DNA from: Spirometra erinaceieuropaei
Lineage: Eukaryota; Platyhelminthes; Cestoda; Diphyllobothriidea; Diphyllobothriidae
Reading direction: 5' to 3'
NCBI GenBank assembly: GCA_902702965.1
Contig: CACRXP010000067.1
Span: forward strand, 191,729 to 255,728
DNA: 64,000 nt
Under the pieces are notes generated by a model. The model saw only the letters and a list, made by a program, of their open reading frames with translations. It searched no databases and was not told the origin of the DNA. Positions 18,520-31,925 of the stretch are shown here, one piece after another. Position numbers and translations under genes: made by a program. Numbering within the stretch: position 1 is the first letter of the stretch; each line of letters starts with the position of its first letter.

Positions 18520-21500
18520 AGAGCCCACTACTTTAATTTAGTTACAGTATATGCGTTTTTTACGTATGAGTCTGCGCATCTTGTGAGAGTCTATACATCA
18601 AGTAGAAATACGCGTAAATAAAGGATATTTTATTCCCAAAACCCTGTAAATATAGATGAAAGTTGGAATCCAAAAGCCGAAGACATGGAAAGAATTGGGC
18701 GACACTATTCACCTCGGAAATCACAGCGCATTAGTTATTCAATATATATTGGCTTATTTATTTCTAGCAATAATTCAGGGATGGAAATGTGCAATCACAC
18801 ATTAAGAGACGGAAATGCGGTCAAAATGTTCGTCAAGAAGCCCAAGATATTCTATGCAACATTGCCGCTTAATAATAAAGAAAAACCTCTGCATGCATCA
18901 CTTTTTTCACTTGGAAGAAAGCGTTTGGGAGTCAAGACCTCTTCGATTATCTTGCGATCGAATAGCCTTTTAAAATAGTACGGAAACGTTGGTCGCGTTT
19001 TAAATCAACTTTCGCATTTATCAACAGACGTGGATTTCTTAAATCGCCCCATTTCATGCACATGGATACAGTTGCAAAGTCTGGATATCTGTCCAAAATA
19101 TGGATGATGCTTAACTGTTTATATCAATTATGCAACAACATGGTATCTGATAAATAAAAACGTATAGCAGGAAGTTATTGACATATGTCAACAATGTACT
19201 ACAAGTCTACTTTTCGGCTATTCGAGAGGTCTACTGACTTATTTTTAGTCGTTTTTACAAACAAAAATAACAAGAGTTGGACAGCATTTAATGTGGCGAA
19301 TTAATTATGCTGAGCGCTCAGTATTTGCGGAGGTTGGATTTTTCCGAATCGCTACCGCCAAGGAGCATTTATTCCAATCTAAACGGTGTTTTAGGGAGTG
19401 TTTGTTCAAAGGTTTACTTTCAGCATGCATGCTGATCAGATTCTGTAGAACAGAACGTTGCATTAACAATCATATTTCAGGACGGCAATATGCAGACATT
19501 TTGTCGCGAAGTAGTTTCGACGGCTAGTATGGAGTTGATCGAATGCAGCATTCACGATGCCTTAATGTACGACGTCGGATATGGCTGATTAGAATGATAA
19601 TGACGCTTTGTGACAGCCTAAATTAAACAAATTCTAATGCTTAAGATAAAACCTATTAAGCTCTTATTTTATTAGCCATACGGACTGATGAGTACTCATT
19701 TCAAAATGAAGCGTAAATGCGTTAAAAACGATTAACTTTATCCTGTAAATGGCGTGTTAGAGGCTTATTGTTCAAGCCAACAAGGCATGTCAACCTTAAA
19801 TGACGACTGCAAAGACGAGAAAGCCGAAAATCAAACACTTCTGCGTCCTGATTAGTAATAAATTACTATAGTTGACTGCCAACCTAACGAAAAGCTGTCA
19901 GTAATCCACCAAAACCGAAACACTACGAATCATTATAATTCTTCATTCTTAGATAATGGCGGCCTCCATGGTTTCCCAGTTGGAGATGCATGATGTTCTT
20001 CCTCATTTCCTGTCCCGTCCTGAAATGCGCCTGCCTGACTTCCTGCACCTTATCTCTCATCATTCTTCAAAATTAAATAACCTATTCATATTTGTCCAAA
20101 GACTATCAGCTGGCTATGTTTCCTTGGATGTATAACGCATCGACAATTCTGCTGCCATGCTCTGCATAACAGATGCATGTTATTCAAAAATGGCAAAATT
20201 GAAAAACTGAGCCTGCTAATCTGCATCGAAGTCATTGAGTCATTTTATAGAAACTTAAAATACAATGGGAAAGACAACGCCTGAATTGTTGCAAGGGACT
20301 GCAGCTGACGCGACGCAATTCTTGGAGTTATGCTGTTCCTAAATTTAGCCCGAATATGCTTTATTGCCGGCATCATAAAAGCATAAGTAACCGGAGAACG
20401 TTTGCATTCCACTTTTTATAATTCCGATGTTTGTTCTTTAACTCATGGAAAATACGTTTTCCATTTTACGTTGCGTAATTTGTACAGGAAACTAAGTGGG
20501 TTAAGTGTACCACATAATCAACTATCATCAGATTGGACGAGCAGAAAACTGATCACAGAGTGCTAGTTTTCCAGAATTGAGCTCAAAATAAACCGCTTCC
20601 TAGTAAAAAAGGCAATCGCTTGTTATGCACATGAAAATGTGTTATTGATTTTATAGTTCACCCATATAAATTTTTAAATATTTTGGAATGAGATAGTGAA
20701 TAGGTAGGTCACTATCTACCATGTCATTCACCTAAGAGATCTTAGGGCTTAAGCAGTTCTTAAATGGACACGATAGTCAGACAAATAAACGGGCTTGTTG
20801 TTTCAAAGCACTTTTTTAAAACTACAAACATCAGCTAACAGTATTATCCAATTCACGTCAGAAGCCGAAAAAGTCACCAAATGCCCTGAGACAATATGAA
20901 CATAAACATCGCCAAACTGAGGTTTTTGGAAAGCAAACAAAATAAGCCTTCTCATACAATTTAAAAGCAATAACCTTTCATGTAATAAGCGTTATTGTGG
21001 CCACACATTTTTCCACATAGCCGAGGTATATTTCAGCACGCCAGAAATAAAGACGGACGATTAAAATAACCCTGAAGATCAATTTATAGCCAATGTAAAC
21101 ATGATAAATGCTATAAAATGTATGTGACTCGGAGTGGAGAGATGACGACCGGTAGTCAGCTGGCCAAAGTTTAAAGTATCAAATGTATGTTTGTAACAGT
21201 TCAAAACCACTAGAGTAAGAAACGATAAATCACAGTCAAAGGCGATCTTATAACAAGCTTCATTTTGCCTTGTTGATTTTATTAAATTTAAAAATCTTAA
21301 TAGTAAAACGCGTTATCTTAAGATCCTTATGAAACGACGAGGACTCTGTTTTTTTCCAAAATTCCATAATATGTTGTTTTGTATCCTCTTCTATTTTCGG
21401 TATAAATCAGGGATATATCGTCAGCCGTAAAGTGCACTATGCATGCAATCGGCCTGCTTTGTATATATGCATTAAGTATATCTTATACTGTAAAGATATT

Positions 21501-23340
21501 AAATGAAAAAACCGCTGTTTTGTTTGAGTTCTTGTCAGCAAATTGTTTTCGCCCTTAACTTTTTTCAAGAAAATCATTTTGAATCCGGCATTTTGAGGCA
21601 AGTGAACAAATTGGCATCAGAAAATGTTAACTGCAGGCCCATTTTAAGACACAATTCTTTCTAATTTGCTTTCTTTAGCAGCTGTATTCGTGAAGTAACT
21701 TTCAGGAAAGCCGCTAAGACGATAAACGCTTTCTGATTTCGTAACTTTATTAGGATAAAATAAATGCCTTACGCAAGTCTCGTCTAAGAACTTGACTAAA
21801 CACATAAAATGCAACCTTTGTAAAGGAACCCGTAAGCAAACTGGCGAAAAGCCAATAAACGACTGATATGAGAACTCTACAACACGTGGAATGTTCACCT
21901 GTAAACGAGAGTTTGCTCCCTATTATCGATGCCATATTCCTGTACGCTATGCATTGTCCAAACATTGAACTACATACGGCTTTTCTGAACTCCTTGCAAT
22001 CAAATGTTACTTATTGGTTTCCACAGCATAAAGTAAGTAAGTCAACCGCTTCGCGCTTGTAATTCATTCGTATTATTCTTAGCTCCTAAATATCGCTTCG
22101 CCAGTTTAGCCGAAAATTACATTTGTCATTCGTGTAATCGTCTCCTCATTGCATTTTATTATGAAGTTTTTTAAAATATGCACGATTAAATACGAGCAGA
22201 TTCTGACACGGAGGATAAGCTCTCATTTTAAACGACTCCAGCTTTGACAAAAATTAAGCTTGCCTTGTTTCTCATCCCCTTATGATTTCTGGTATTAGAC
22301 GAAAATATGTACCACATACTACGACTGAACGATGATATGAACGTTAAAATTAATATGCGTATATTAATTAGAAACTTATCAGCAGCGAGTTCTGACCGCG
22401 CATTTGACGACGCAAACATGGAGACATATATAAGCTAAAGTTAATTGTGCACGGAACTAAATAAACAAGGTGATCATTGCATTATTTCACTGTAATATGA
22501 GACATTTGCGTCGGCTTGCATCAGCGCACGTTCGGCAACCTTCCTTCTCTATCAGCATAAACAAACCAACTATAAGCATTCTTAGGTAATAACATATAAA
22601 GCCGTTTAAGTTATTTTCCCTGATGAATACCAAAACGATGTGTATTTTAAAATATAAGACTCCAAAGCTGCATTTGTGCTTGCTCATGAAGGTCTGCTAC
22701 TTACGAGCGATGTCTGACCCCTATTAAGACCTTTGTCTAGTAAACAGTTGCATGTTTTCAAACAATTTCCACTTCTACTTCACTTTCAAATTAGACGACT
22801 GCAGCTCGGTTTACCATGACAATCGTGCTGATCCTCATTGATATTGTTCCAGTAATTACTCTGTTTACCAACCAGCAACTACGCGTTTACTCTACCATTA
22901 AAACGCCAACGCAGGCATTTTGGGTTTTTGCGTATCAACAGCGATGACAGACCCGGCTTCCGACGAGACAGATATGGAGCCGAAGGCAACGGAGATTCGC
23001 ACACTGCGCTGAGGTTGATTAACTTAACTTGACATATGGTTTGATCAAAGGTGGGCGTTTGCTAATACGCAAACGTAATATCACAAAAGTGCAGGGTGAA
23101 AACCGTTCAAATTGCCTTATATTGTTTCCTTGAAAAGCAGGCCAAGAAGCATTTCTATTAACAAGAAGACAACGTCACCTTAGGAAGCTTTAGGTTGACT
23201 TGATACGCTCTGAATACCCTTTTCGCAGAAATGCCTGCATCCTTCAAAATACTGAATTCAAACGTGAATGATTGCCCAAGAATAAAGGCACGCTAATGAA
23301 CAGCAAGAAAAAAAACGGAATCATTTCCTGTTATCAAACA
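18520..23340. other. Long AT-rich intergenic region, no gene supported
   Basis: Open frames up to 97 codons occur, but none shows a domain, a signal peptide with splice sites, or similarity to other parts of the window. No retroelement motif is recognised. Small unrecognised exons could be hidden here. Confidence 0.35.
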
Positions 23341-23346
23341 TTTATT
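23341..23346 (-). promoter_or_regulatory. Candidate polyadenylation signal of copy 2
   Basis: AATAAA on the minus strand lies about 10 nt after the stop codon of the copy 2 gene. That would imply a very short 3' untranslated region. Confidence 0.4.
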
Positions 23347-23355
23347 TCGAACTTA

Positions 23356-23948
23356 TTAGTTAGGGTAGTAAATGGCGTTTGGACTGGTCCTTCGCGCGAA
23401 GTACCAACATCCAAAAGGATACCTCAAGTGTAGTACAGCCCAAAGCGTTGAAAGGACGTTAATTTCGCCGTTTGTGAACTTTCGCTTGTTTTCCGCGTAT
23501 TTTACGCATTTAGGGTAGAAAATACGTGATTTGAAAGAAAGCGTTTGCTGATTTAAAAATGCAACTCTATCCGTAAATCTACCTTTTTTACGGACTAAGA
23601 TAAAATTGGCTAGAATCCGTTTAGCCAAATTACGCTCACGGAATTTTGTGTAATCTCTTCTAGACCAAACATTGTCGGATGAAAATGGCCTCTGTACGCC
23701 GTCGGATGTCACTACCGAAGCATATATTTCGACTGTGCAATGGAAAACAGCAAACGTCTCCATCCATCTGCTTGTATCTTCGATGCAATTCAAATCATCG
23801 TTAAAGAAAAATGTCGTCAAACGCCCAAATAATGCGGTGGCGCATTCAGGGAGTTTTACAGTCCCTTTGAATTGTAGACGGCTTGTAAGAAGATGTTTAA
23901 ACGTCATGTTTATTTGTTGTTCAGAGTTGGTTAGACAATAAGATCCAA
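23356..23948 (-). CDS. Exon 2 of secreted Cys-containing protein family, copy 2
   Basis: This 593-nt exon is the same length as in copy 3. It begins after ...ATGCTTTTAG with phase 1 and reads two bases, three codons (GSY), then Cys. Spliced to exon 1 (T|TT, Phe) it gives a 233-residue protein. It is intact and carries all family blocks: LLTSRLQFKG, PECATALFGRLTTFFF, CTVEIYASVVT, AKRILANFILVRKKG, INVLSTLWAVL and RYPFGCWYF. Six Cys at conserved positions (YCLT, PEC, NC, HC, PKC, GCW) could form three disulfides in a secreted protein. The open frame continues upstream through the intron end, but similarity stops at the acceptor, which supports splicing. Function unknown. Confidence 0.75.
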
Positions 23949-24926
23949 CTAAAAGCATAAAATAATGCATCATATTAATTTTGGCTGGCAAATTTTCCTA
24001 TAAGGCTTCTGGCATTCTCGGCTAGGATACTTTATGCATAAAGGCGTGTATATACGACGAGATTGCGGAATGCATGTGTGTCGATTAACCAGGCGTCTTT
24101 GATTAATATTATAAAGCATCGCTTAACAATAGGCTTAAATTATTCAATGCCTAATTGATGTTGATATATTTAAGTCGAATAAAGTACACAATAATTTTTA
24201 TTAATATATTTATTTAAATTTTGAGCGTTGCGTGGTGTCGCATAATTTGCGAGCCCGTAAAGAATTACTCAGTTTTCGAAAAAAATGGCGGTGTAATTTC
24301 CTGCAGAAAATCTAAATATTTCGCTCTTTGTCAGAGTATAGTATGCAAAACGTGAAAATATTTAATTGTATACTGTTTGGAAGCCTAAATTTTAAAAATG
24401 CACACTTAATGAAATCAAACAAAATGTCACCCTTTACTCTTGAATGCTATATAAATACATTTATTTGATATTTATACCTATTGTAAAGGAATTTATAAGA
24501 TTTCATGTTTATCCCCTGAAAATAGGGATAAGGCTAGCAGTATGTTTTAACCAGACAAAGAGGGTGTCTCAAAATGCTAGAGTTTGTATATTGTAATTTG
24601 GTGCAACCATTAAATTTGATTCGCATAATTCTTTTGTTCACCGGCAAATTATTCATTTACGTCATTTAGTCTCGGGTATTTGGCTTGACGCGAAATGATG
24701 ATCAGGTAAGAAATTCGGAATCTTAAGAAGACAAACTCCACCCAAAAATGGACTGGTTAAAAGCCCTTTTCGGATAAGGCATTTTTCCAAATAAATATTG
24801 CCCATTTGCTTATTCAAATCATTTCCGGCATGCATTTGACATAAAAATGTGTTTAATTTATATTAGCAGCCCTTGACCTTATAAACATTTTTCAAGCATT
24901 TCAGCAATTCTCACTACAGTATTCAC
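23949..24926 (-). other. Intron of copy 2 (978 bp)
   Basis: Bounded by GTGAAT on the 5' side and TATGCTTTTAG on the 3' side. AT-rich, with no nested feature seen. Confidence 0.6.
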
Positions 24927-25035
24927 AAAAAAACAAAGTAAACTTGCATGTGTTGCCAAGTTTATGGCTCCAGGACCTGCAACAGATGCAAGTTCTTAGC
25001 GCAAATAGCAGACTAAATACCACATAGGTTATCAT
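24927..25035 (-). CDS. Exon 1 (signal peptide) of secreted Cys-containing protein family, copy 2
   Basis: This 109-nt exon is too short to stand out as an open frame. It encodes MITYVVFSLLFALRTCICC followed by RSW, aligning without gaps over 22 residues with copy 3 (MWSRMIFCLLCALTIVACC, then RSW). It ends T|GTGAAT in phase 1, one codon longer than in copies 1 and 3. The hydrophobic core suits a secretory signal. The frame stops only 7 codons beyond the donor, consistent with an exon. Confidence 0.7.
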
Positions 25036-28000
25036 TGTCGCAGATTGTAGATTGTAGCCGTTGCAAGACTACCCGTTATAAAGCTTTTAAATTCTATCCT
25101 ACGCGTGTTTTACAATGAAAACGCACCGCCTCGTGTCCAATAAACTCTTTAAGTTATGTGCAAAGGTCTGCTGAATAATAATCGTCGTCAGGTCCTTTAT
25201 AAGAGATCGCGTTTTTGTGATTTTTGAAGCAGTTTCTAGATTCATATTATCGACTGTTCTTTTTTTTGTTGTCAGGATTGTCTTTTTTAATAAATGCTCT
25301 GTAAATGCTCGGCGAAATATATATGCTTTGTAACGCTTATCATGAAATTTAAATGTTATCAGGATATCTTTGGTTACTAAATATGCCCGAGCATATTCGG
25401 AAAATAAGGATATTAGATTTTCTACCAAATTAGAAGTTCTTTTGTCATTTCACCAAGGACTCTGACCGTCCACGGTTAATAAAGCTATAATTATGCGTTC
25501 TTTTGAGATCGTAGAATGTTTATTCATGCAGTATCAGGCCTATATGTTTGCATGTACTGAACAACGCAGTCTGTATATATTACATGATTTTTTAAACGCT
25601 GTTTGACATTATTTAAACGATATTGAGTTTTGCATATTTGTCCTCACGCGGAAAGCATGCATTTTATAGGATGAAATCATTAAACGCTCATGCAAAGGCT
25701 GATAAGGCTTTAAATTATTTGGGAATCCCAAACCTTTTTCTTAATTTAAATACGCGCTTTCTTGTTGCATAAAACACAAAGACAATATGGTTATGTACAA
25801 AACGAGTAATATAAAGCATATTTCGTATAATATTTCTTTATTATAAATTCGGATTCGTAAGATCATCAAACATTAATGTAACAAGTGCAGTTTTGTGAGT
25901 GGTCGCACTAAACCGAGTGAAGTTCATGTAAGAGTTCTTCAATAGATGCATTTAAAAGCTGACCTTTGGGAGAATTCGTAATGCAATGAAATTATGCTGC
26001 GTGAGAATGAGATTTAAAACATCATCTAAGTCATCCTTCCTTATCGACGAGGTTAACATTTTAAGGCCTACTTTTACTAAATACCAAAAAACAATCCGCT
26101 TAAGGCATTTATTCATTCCCAAAAATTATTTGGGCATATTAGTATGTAAAAATTTCATTTGGCGATCAAAATATTTGCTCTAGCGAATTATTTAACCGCA
26201 TCCCTTCATGATGAGAATTTATAGGTTTGATTTGTTTTCGGTATCATTTGTTTGAATTGAAACATCTTGTTCGCCAGGATTTAAGCTTTCTTTTTGAATG
26301 CAGGAACTGATTTTCCTGTGCGTTTGATGACGCCGATCCTAAGCCATTTACCGTTTCATTGTTTTATTTAGGCGCAAATGCGTAGGACGCATACGCTAAG
26401 CTTTTAAGTTTTTCGCTCTCAGAAAATGTACTTGTCTTACTAAAACATGCTCTCTCGCAATGCTTAAATGTTGCAAATTGTCGCACGTAATCCGGCCACA
26501 TTAACGACACACAGGCATAACAGGTTATATAAATGAATTTTAAGAGGTAGGCGACAACTGGTCCCCTCTGGTAAAAACGTTTTCTGAAAATTTAATGTAT
26601 AGTATTGTATGCACTCACAATTGATAAGAATCGGCACTAATAAAAATTAAAAAAAGGCAGGATATGTTTATGCAATATAACGGTGACTGTCTGCCCCGTG
26701 GTTTGACACTTACTTTGTTAGACTGAATATTTTTATATAAAATTTTGGTAGAATTCGCCATAGATTTCTTACCTTTTTAAAAATATAGCTAAGTCATAGA
26801 TGAGGCCTTCTTCTGTGTAGGTATAGCTATGATACTAGGGTGATTGTAACACGCACTTTTACGGAGAGAGAGGTGGTGCGTTTTATTGTTAAAGTGAGGC
26901 TAATGCGTATTAAGGCACAGTCGCTAGCCATATTTAGATGGCTCTGTGTGCAAAATTTACGTTTAATTGGTACAGAAGTCTCGATTAAGTTTAATATATG
27001 CCTGATAATACAATGTTTGACAGGTGATGCGTTCTAGTCTTCAAAAATTTCTAAAACTATCAAATTACCTATCCTGCAGAAGTCAATGCTACTCTAGTGT
27101 GGAATTAAACTGTTTTCATGTGGCGAGGTTCATTCGCCTCAAGCACAACAGTTAAATCTAGGCTGAACCCGACTGATGAATAGACTTTTAGCAAAATTAA
27201 CTATTTTACCTAAAGCCTAAAGAGTTTACTCCATGTTATTGAGCGTTACATTAAAACAGATAACTTAAAAATAATTATGATTTGATTACTTTGTAGGCAG
27301 ATTCCTTCTGGATCAGTGCAGTTTAGTGGGGCTCTGTTTTATGTTATTTCCGTAAAAAAGAAATATATAATTATTTTATTTAAGAACCAATAAAATGTGG
27401 GCACAAATTCATTTGTGCGTTTAAAAACGTGTTGTAAATTGCAAATCAGCTTCCTTGGATGCAAGAAATTCCGTACTATCGGCAAACTTGTAATTGCAGA
27501 TTATTATAAATATAGGTGGAATAAATTTTTGAAAGTCAACTTCCTATCTAATGGGCAATATTAAATGCCGGCTTTGCGATGAGCACGAGTATAACATGGA
27601 TATGCATATCTCCCGGGAACAAACAAAAGGGCTTGGTAAGTGATATCGAATGGATGGGTTTAACGTTGTCGTTCTGAGGACCTACAAGGCTCCTAATCGA
27701 AAGTATTTTGCAAGTTCTACATAAAGTTGGAAACTTAAGATCTTGAAACTTAAGAAAGTCAGTCCGGATACGCATACGGCATTCAGACTAATCCTCAGAT
27801 GTGCATTCATTAAATCTCCCCTATCATGCTTTTGTGGACAGTAATAAAATGGCTGTCGTTCCTGTTAGATTACTTGTCCAAGAAAAAGAACAGCGCTAGG
27901 TTTTTTATGTCCTTTATGCGATAACATGTACTTTGAAGCGTAAAAGCGGTTTTCAGGGACAACAATTTACGTATGTCTAAAAAGTTCATGCAGGTGTACT

Positions 28001-30860
28001 TAGCCATAATACAGCTAGTCGTCTCAATTGTCTGATGCCGCCATGAACACACGAAAAAAGGACTCAATGTTAAACAACTTCAAAGTAACAAATTGATAAA
28101 CCTGAGCATTCAGTTATTTCAGACATTGGCAATTTGCATTTGCCAGCTTGCAAGGGGTAGAACATCAACATCAATTAGTTTGTTTAGGATATCTTGCTTA
28201 AAGCTTTATTTGCAGATGACCAACTGATTAGGTTCAATAAAACTGCATGGTAATTTTTTCATAATATATTGAGACCGTCAAGGTGTCGATATCATGCCAA
28301 CACACTGCGGTAGAGTAGATATTACGTCTAATATGAAGCAGATAGAAGCCTTTAGCATTATATATCATAAGAGTGCCATCGTTTGCGCCTAATGAATTGG
28401 CACTATTGCGTTTTTGCGAGACAAAATTAATAAAATTAATTTCTAAATGGAGCTTAACGTTTGATGTTATTTATAATCCCGACTCAACTTGACAAAGACC
28501 GGAAATATTGTCTACCATCTGAAGGGTCGTGGTTCGTAGCTTGTAGCTAATGCAAATTGAACCTACTAAACCATCATAGAATCTCCACGCCGCAAAGCAA
28601 ACTATTTTCTTATATCTGAAAGGTAATGGCAAAGCAACATTCAACAGAGGTTTTTCGTCTTTCTACAATATTAATGTGGGAAAACAATCTGAAGTTATGA
28701 TTTTCGTTGGCCTAACTTTTGCTGTGGCACAACACATTATTCGAAATTTGCCATACAATCTCATATGAAAAACGCCTTCGCGACAGTGAAAATCTCGCAT
28801 TCCAGCATCAGTCGATTTCTGTTTCACAAACGAACAATGAGTGTTTATTCACATAGGATGCCGGCCAATTTTTTAAAACAATTTTTTTTTAATCAGGAGG
28901 GATCACTTTATTGAGATTGCGCTTCTGCCTAATGTGCGGTACAATAGTACAAAAGTTCAGATGTCAAGAAAGTGCCATTTGTGTGCAAGTCCTTTCGACA
29001 TTCTTATCGATCCTTAACTTGTGCTCGTGTTTGTTGGCTACGCCAGAGGCGGCTGCAAGCGGGCTACGTGGACCAGTCATATGCGCACAGAAGGACTTCA
29101 TACGGATCCCACAGTTGTCATGGGTCAACGCTACTTAGCCAGCCACCCGCATCTAATTTCTTATCTGGTACACTCCTTCTCCCTGGCACTGAGTGGAATT
29201 GCGATATTTCACTCTCTCCCCTCCCCTCTCTTAACACGATCTACAACTTAATTATCTACATGGTCTATCTTTTTATTCATCAGTTTAATCGCATTATTAA
29301 TGTACAGGCCTGAAGGAAATTGGTCAAAATTAGATATATGACCGCTAAGCCGTCTATTGAATTTACCGATAGGAACTGTTTGAAGTCTAAACATTATTCC
29401 TATAATTATGAGGCCTAAGATAAAGACGACGGTCAACATGATATCCTGGTCCAATTATAAGACCGCTTTACAGACTAACTACGCTGACGCATGAGTTTTA
29501 TTAACAAACGTATCAAAAGCATTTCCGCTTACTCAGTGTCATAAAAGTAAAACACAACTGCTTATCTCTAAGATGAGCTGAATGTGTGCGTTCCAAGTGG
29601 ATTTCCAGAAAAAAAATTTGTTGCTTTTCGTTTACCGCATAAAAATGTTAAAAGTGTATGTGGCTTTTGCATGCTTTCTTGCAAATAATTCAGTTTCAGA
29701 GCGTCATGTGTTAATCTTATCACAGGTGTATGAAGAGGCGTAGGATTACTTCCATGGAATGACACCTTCTGTGCACAGTCCGAGACATTTCGACCGGAGT
29801 CACTTAGCTTTTGCGTTATATTTTCAGTTCTCACTCCCATCAACAAACTGGCAGTCATGTTCACAGGTTGCATGATCTAAGATGCAAACAACTCTTTCTT
29901 ATCAACCTTGCTGTTGCATTAACATTGAATTCCACTAGGCTGACCATAAGCGAAAAATGTCCCACGTAACAAAATATATATTTTTCAGAGTCACTTGATT
30001 TGGCTTTGACTGCAGCGTTCTATTCTAAATCGGAATAAGGCCTTGCAATTTTGGCCACTAATTTGTATTCATTAGTTTTTTAAACACGTTTCCCAGAAGA
30101 TGTACTTTAAGTCTGACAAAGTTTTTTAGAGAGGATATTGAAGAATGCACGTACAAACTGTGTGTATCCGTCAGTTCATTTATCCTCAAATGTGGCAAAT
30201 TGGAAGCTGTGTGCATACTGACACAAGTATAAAACAAAAGCCAAAAAGAGAAAGCGTTTGAGACAATATGTAACGTTGATTTTATAAAAGTAGGTATTTC
30301 AGTCGCTATATTACATAGCCTGTTTTGAAGACAATAAAGCGCACAATACTTAGAAAACAGATTGTTCGAAAATTCCATCCCTACGCGCTCAGACATTCCT
30401 GTATCATGGCCGCAAATGCCAATTCTGAGGCGATAATTATTGCCAAAAACTACGACTTAATACCTGTGCCAAGAAATCGAAATGCTTTGCATTCAGTCTA
30501 TTCCAGATGAAGCCTTCGATTCTTAATTTTATATTTCGAACACGATGTCGCGTTCTTTGTGCTCTATGAGTCTGGAAAAGACTTTTAAATATTTTGCTCA
30601 GTATTTATGGAAAACCCGTTTTTTGAGGTGAGATCTCAGCTTTTTAAACAAATAAGATCTAAGACGTTATCGGGGGGTTAGTTTCCGAAAGTATCATATT
30701 ACATCTCTGGTGTCAGCGGACGTGCCTGTACCGATACTTATTATACAAAAATTGAAGTGAGAAGAGAACTAAGTCTATGGGAACAAACTTAAGTATCATA
30801 GAGAAAAATGTAAACAGAATTAGATTTTAAACGCAAGCATTAGTCTTGTAAACATACATA
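25036..30860. other. AT-rich intergenic region, no gene supported
   Basis: Two frames drew attention. The minus frame 29568-29873 has a fair acceptor (GCATCTTAG) just before its start and a phase-1 donor (GCG|GTAAAC) inside. The region 28911-29251 has a loose resemblance to a PLE endonuclease. Neither is strong enough to call. Otherwise nothing is recognised. Confidence 0.3.
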
Positions 30861-30921
30861 CTGATTATTCTGATTATTTTTTTCTGATTATTATTGTTTT
30901 CTGATTATACTGATTATTCTC
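30861..30921. repeat. Imperfect CTGATTATT tandem repeat
   Basis: CTGATTAT-type units recur about five to six times with slight length variation. Simple low-complexity DNA with no associated gene. Confidence 0.7.
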
Positions 30922-31657
30922 AAAACAAATAAAGACTTGAGACTTTCTAATTACTATACAGTTACTTCCAAGTGATAGTTAAGATAAAAAAGCTGAATTT
31001 AATTTAATTTCAAGGCTTTGCTAAAACCGTCACGATGTTTATCTGACGCACATTGTTCAAAAAGAATTCAAATTAATGGTTGCGCTTTTTGGTTAGTTAA
31101 GGAGATTAAATAGTGCGGCCCGTGAATTGGTGTCAATCCAGAATGGAGACGGCCGACGCTGCATCTAATTCTGTCCTATATTCCGCAGAATGTTATTGGG
31201 TTGCTTTCAACAAAGCTTGCGGCTAAATTCTCGGTCGTTGCCGGCTAAAGAAATTACCCGCTGGAAGGCCGGCAAAAGGGTCGGCGCAATTTTCTGCAAG
31301 AGGAAATTGGAAAAAAAATTTCAGAGTCAATAAAAATCGTTAGTGCTAAGATAATAAATATTTATTTTACGCCAGTTTATAGGCATTGTGAGAAAAAGTA
31401 AAAACTCGAAATTCACAAGCAGTAAATAATATGTTAATTAAAAAACGGATTGTCTAATTTCCACAAATATTCCCATGTTACATTTTCATAGTCAAGGTGG
31501 CGAAAACGCGTTTTGTGTAATTCTTCGTCAGGCCAATAAAATTGCATAAAAGGAATGAAAATGTACAAAATTAAAAGTGTCCATAGATGTATCAATGGTT
31601 TTTAAGTCAAACACACTCATCATGCCCACGCCGCCCCCATGACATGGTCGGCGGGTG
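30922..31657. other. Stretch upstream of a Penelope-like element, no gene
   Basis: The part from about 31480 (CTTCGTCAGGCC and CGCGTTTTCGCC, both recalling hammerhead-core neighbourhoods) may be the outer edge of the PLE terminal repeat. The fold is not clean enough to call a ribozyme. Confidence 0.3.
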
Positions 31658-31925
31658 TTAGTCGTCAGAGATAGGGAAGGGGGGTAAGACAGTATTTAAG
31701 TGATATTTTAGGATTGAGAAGACGGAGTACCCATCATCGTGATAAGGGATTTGAGGCGGCCTGGCTTCATCACTTGGGGTTGGCGTTGGCCAATGCAGAG
31801 AAAGCGCTTGTGTCAGAGTTTTCTGAGAGCACAACACCGGATTCGCTTCGGTATAGCTACTACATCGGCTATTGATAGTATCTGTTGGCGTAGACCTTTT
31901 GAGAAGCATGTTGGAGTCCGATTGA
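31658..31925 (-). repeat. Inverted terminal repeat of a Penelope-like element, left arm
   Basis: The minus strand here matches the plus strand at about 33900-34115. The conceptual translations share RCSSYTEANPVLC, QKTLTQALSLHWP, PTPSDEA and DDGYSV, so the arms are near-identical DNA over roughly 200 bp. The shared open frame is probably incidental. Confidence 0.8.

Noticed and set aside
25099..25428. 109-codon minus frame considered as exon 1 of the copy 2 gene because of an LTTI...DTRR resemblance
   Set aside because: No phase-1 donor fits. The short exon at 24927-25035 aligns without gaps to the other first exons and has the right donor and distance.
28911..29251. Overlapping plus frames with CSC...VGYAR resembling a PLE endonuclease strand
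   Set aside because: Only a few residues match, in two different frames, with no second conserved block and no terminal repeat nearby.
29568..29873. 101-codon minus frame with a fair acceptor and an internal phase-1 donor
   Set aside because: Looks exon-like, but has no recognisable domain, no partner exon and no second copy in the window.
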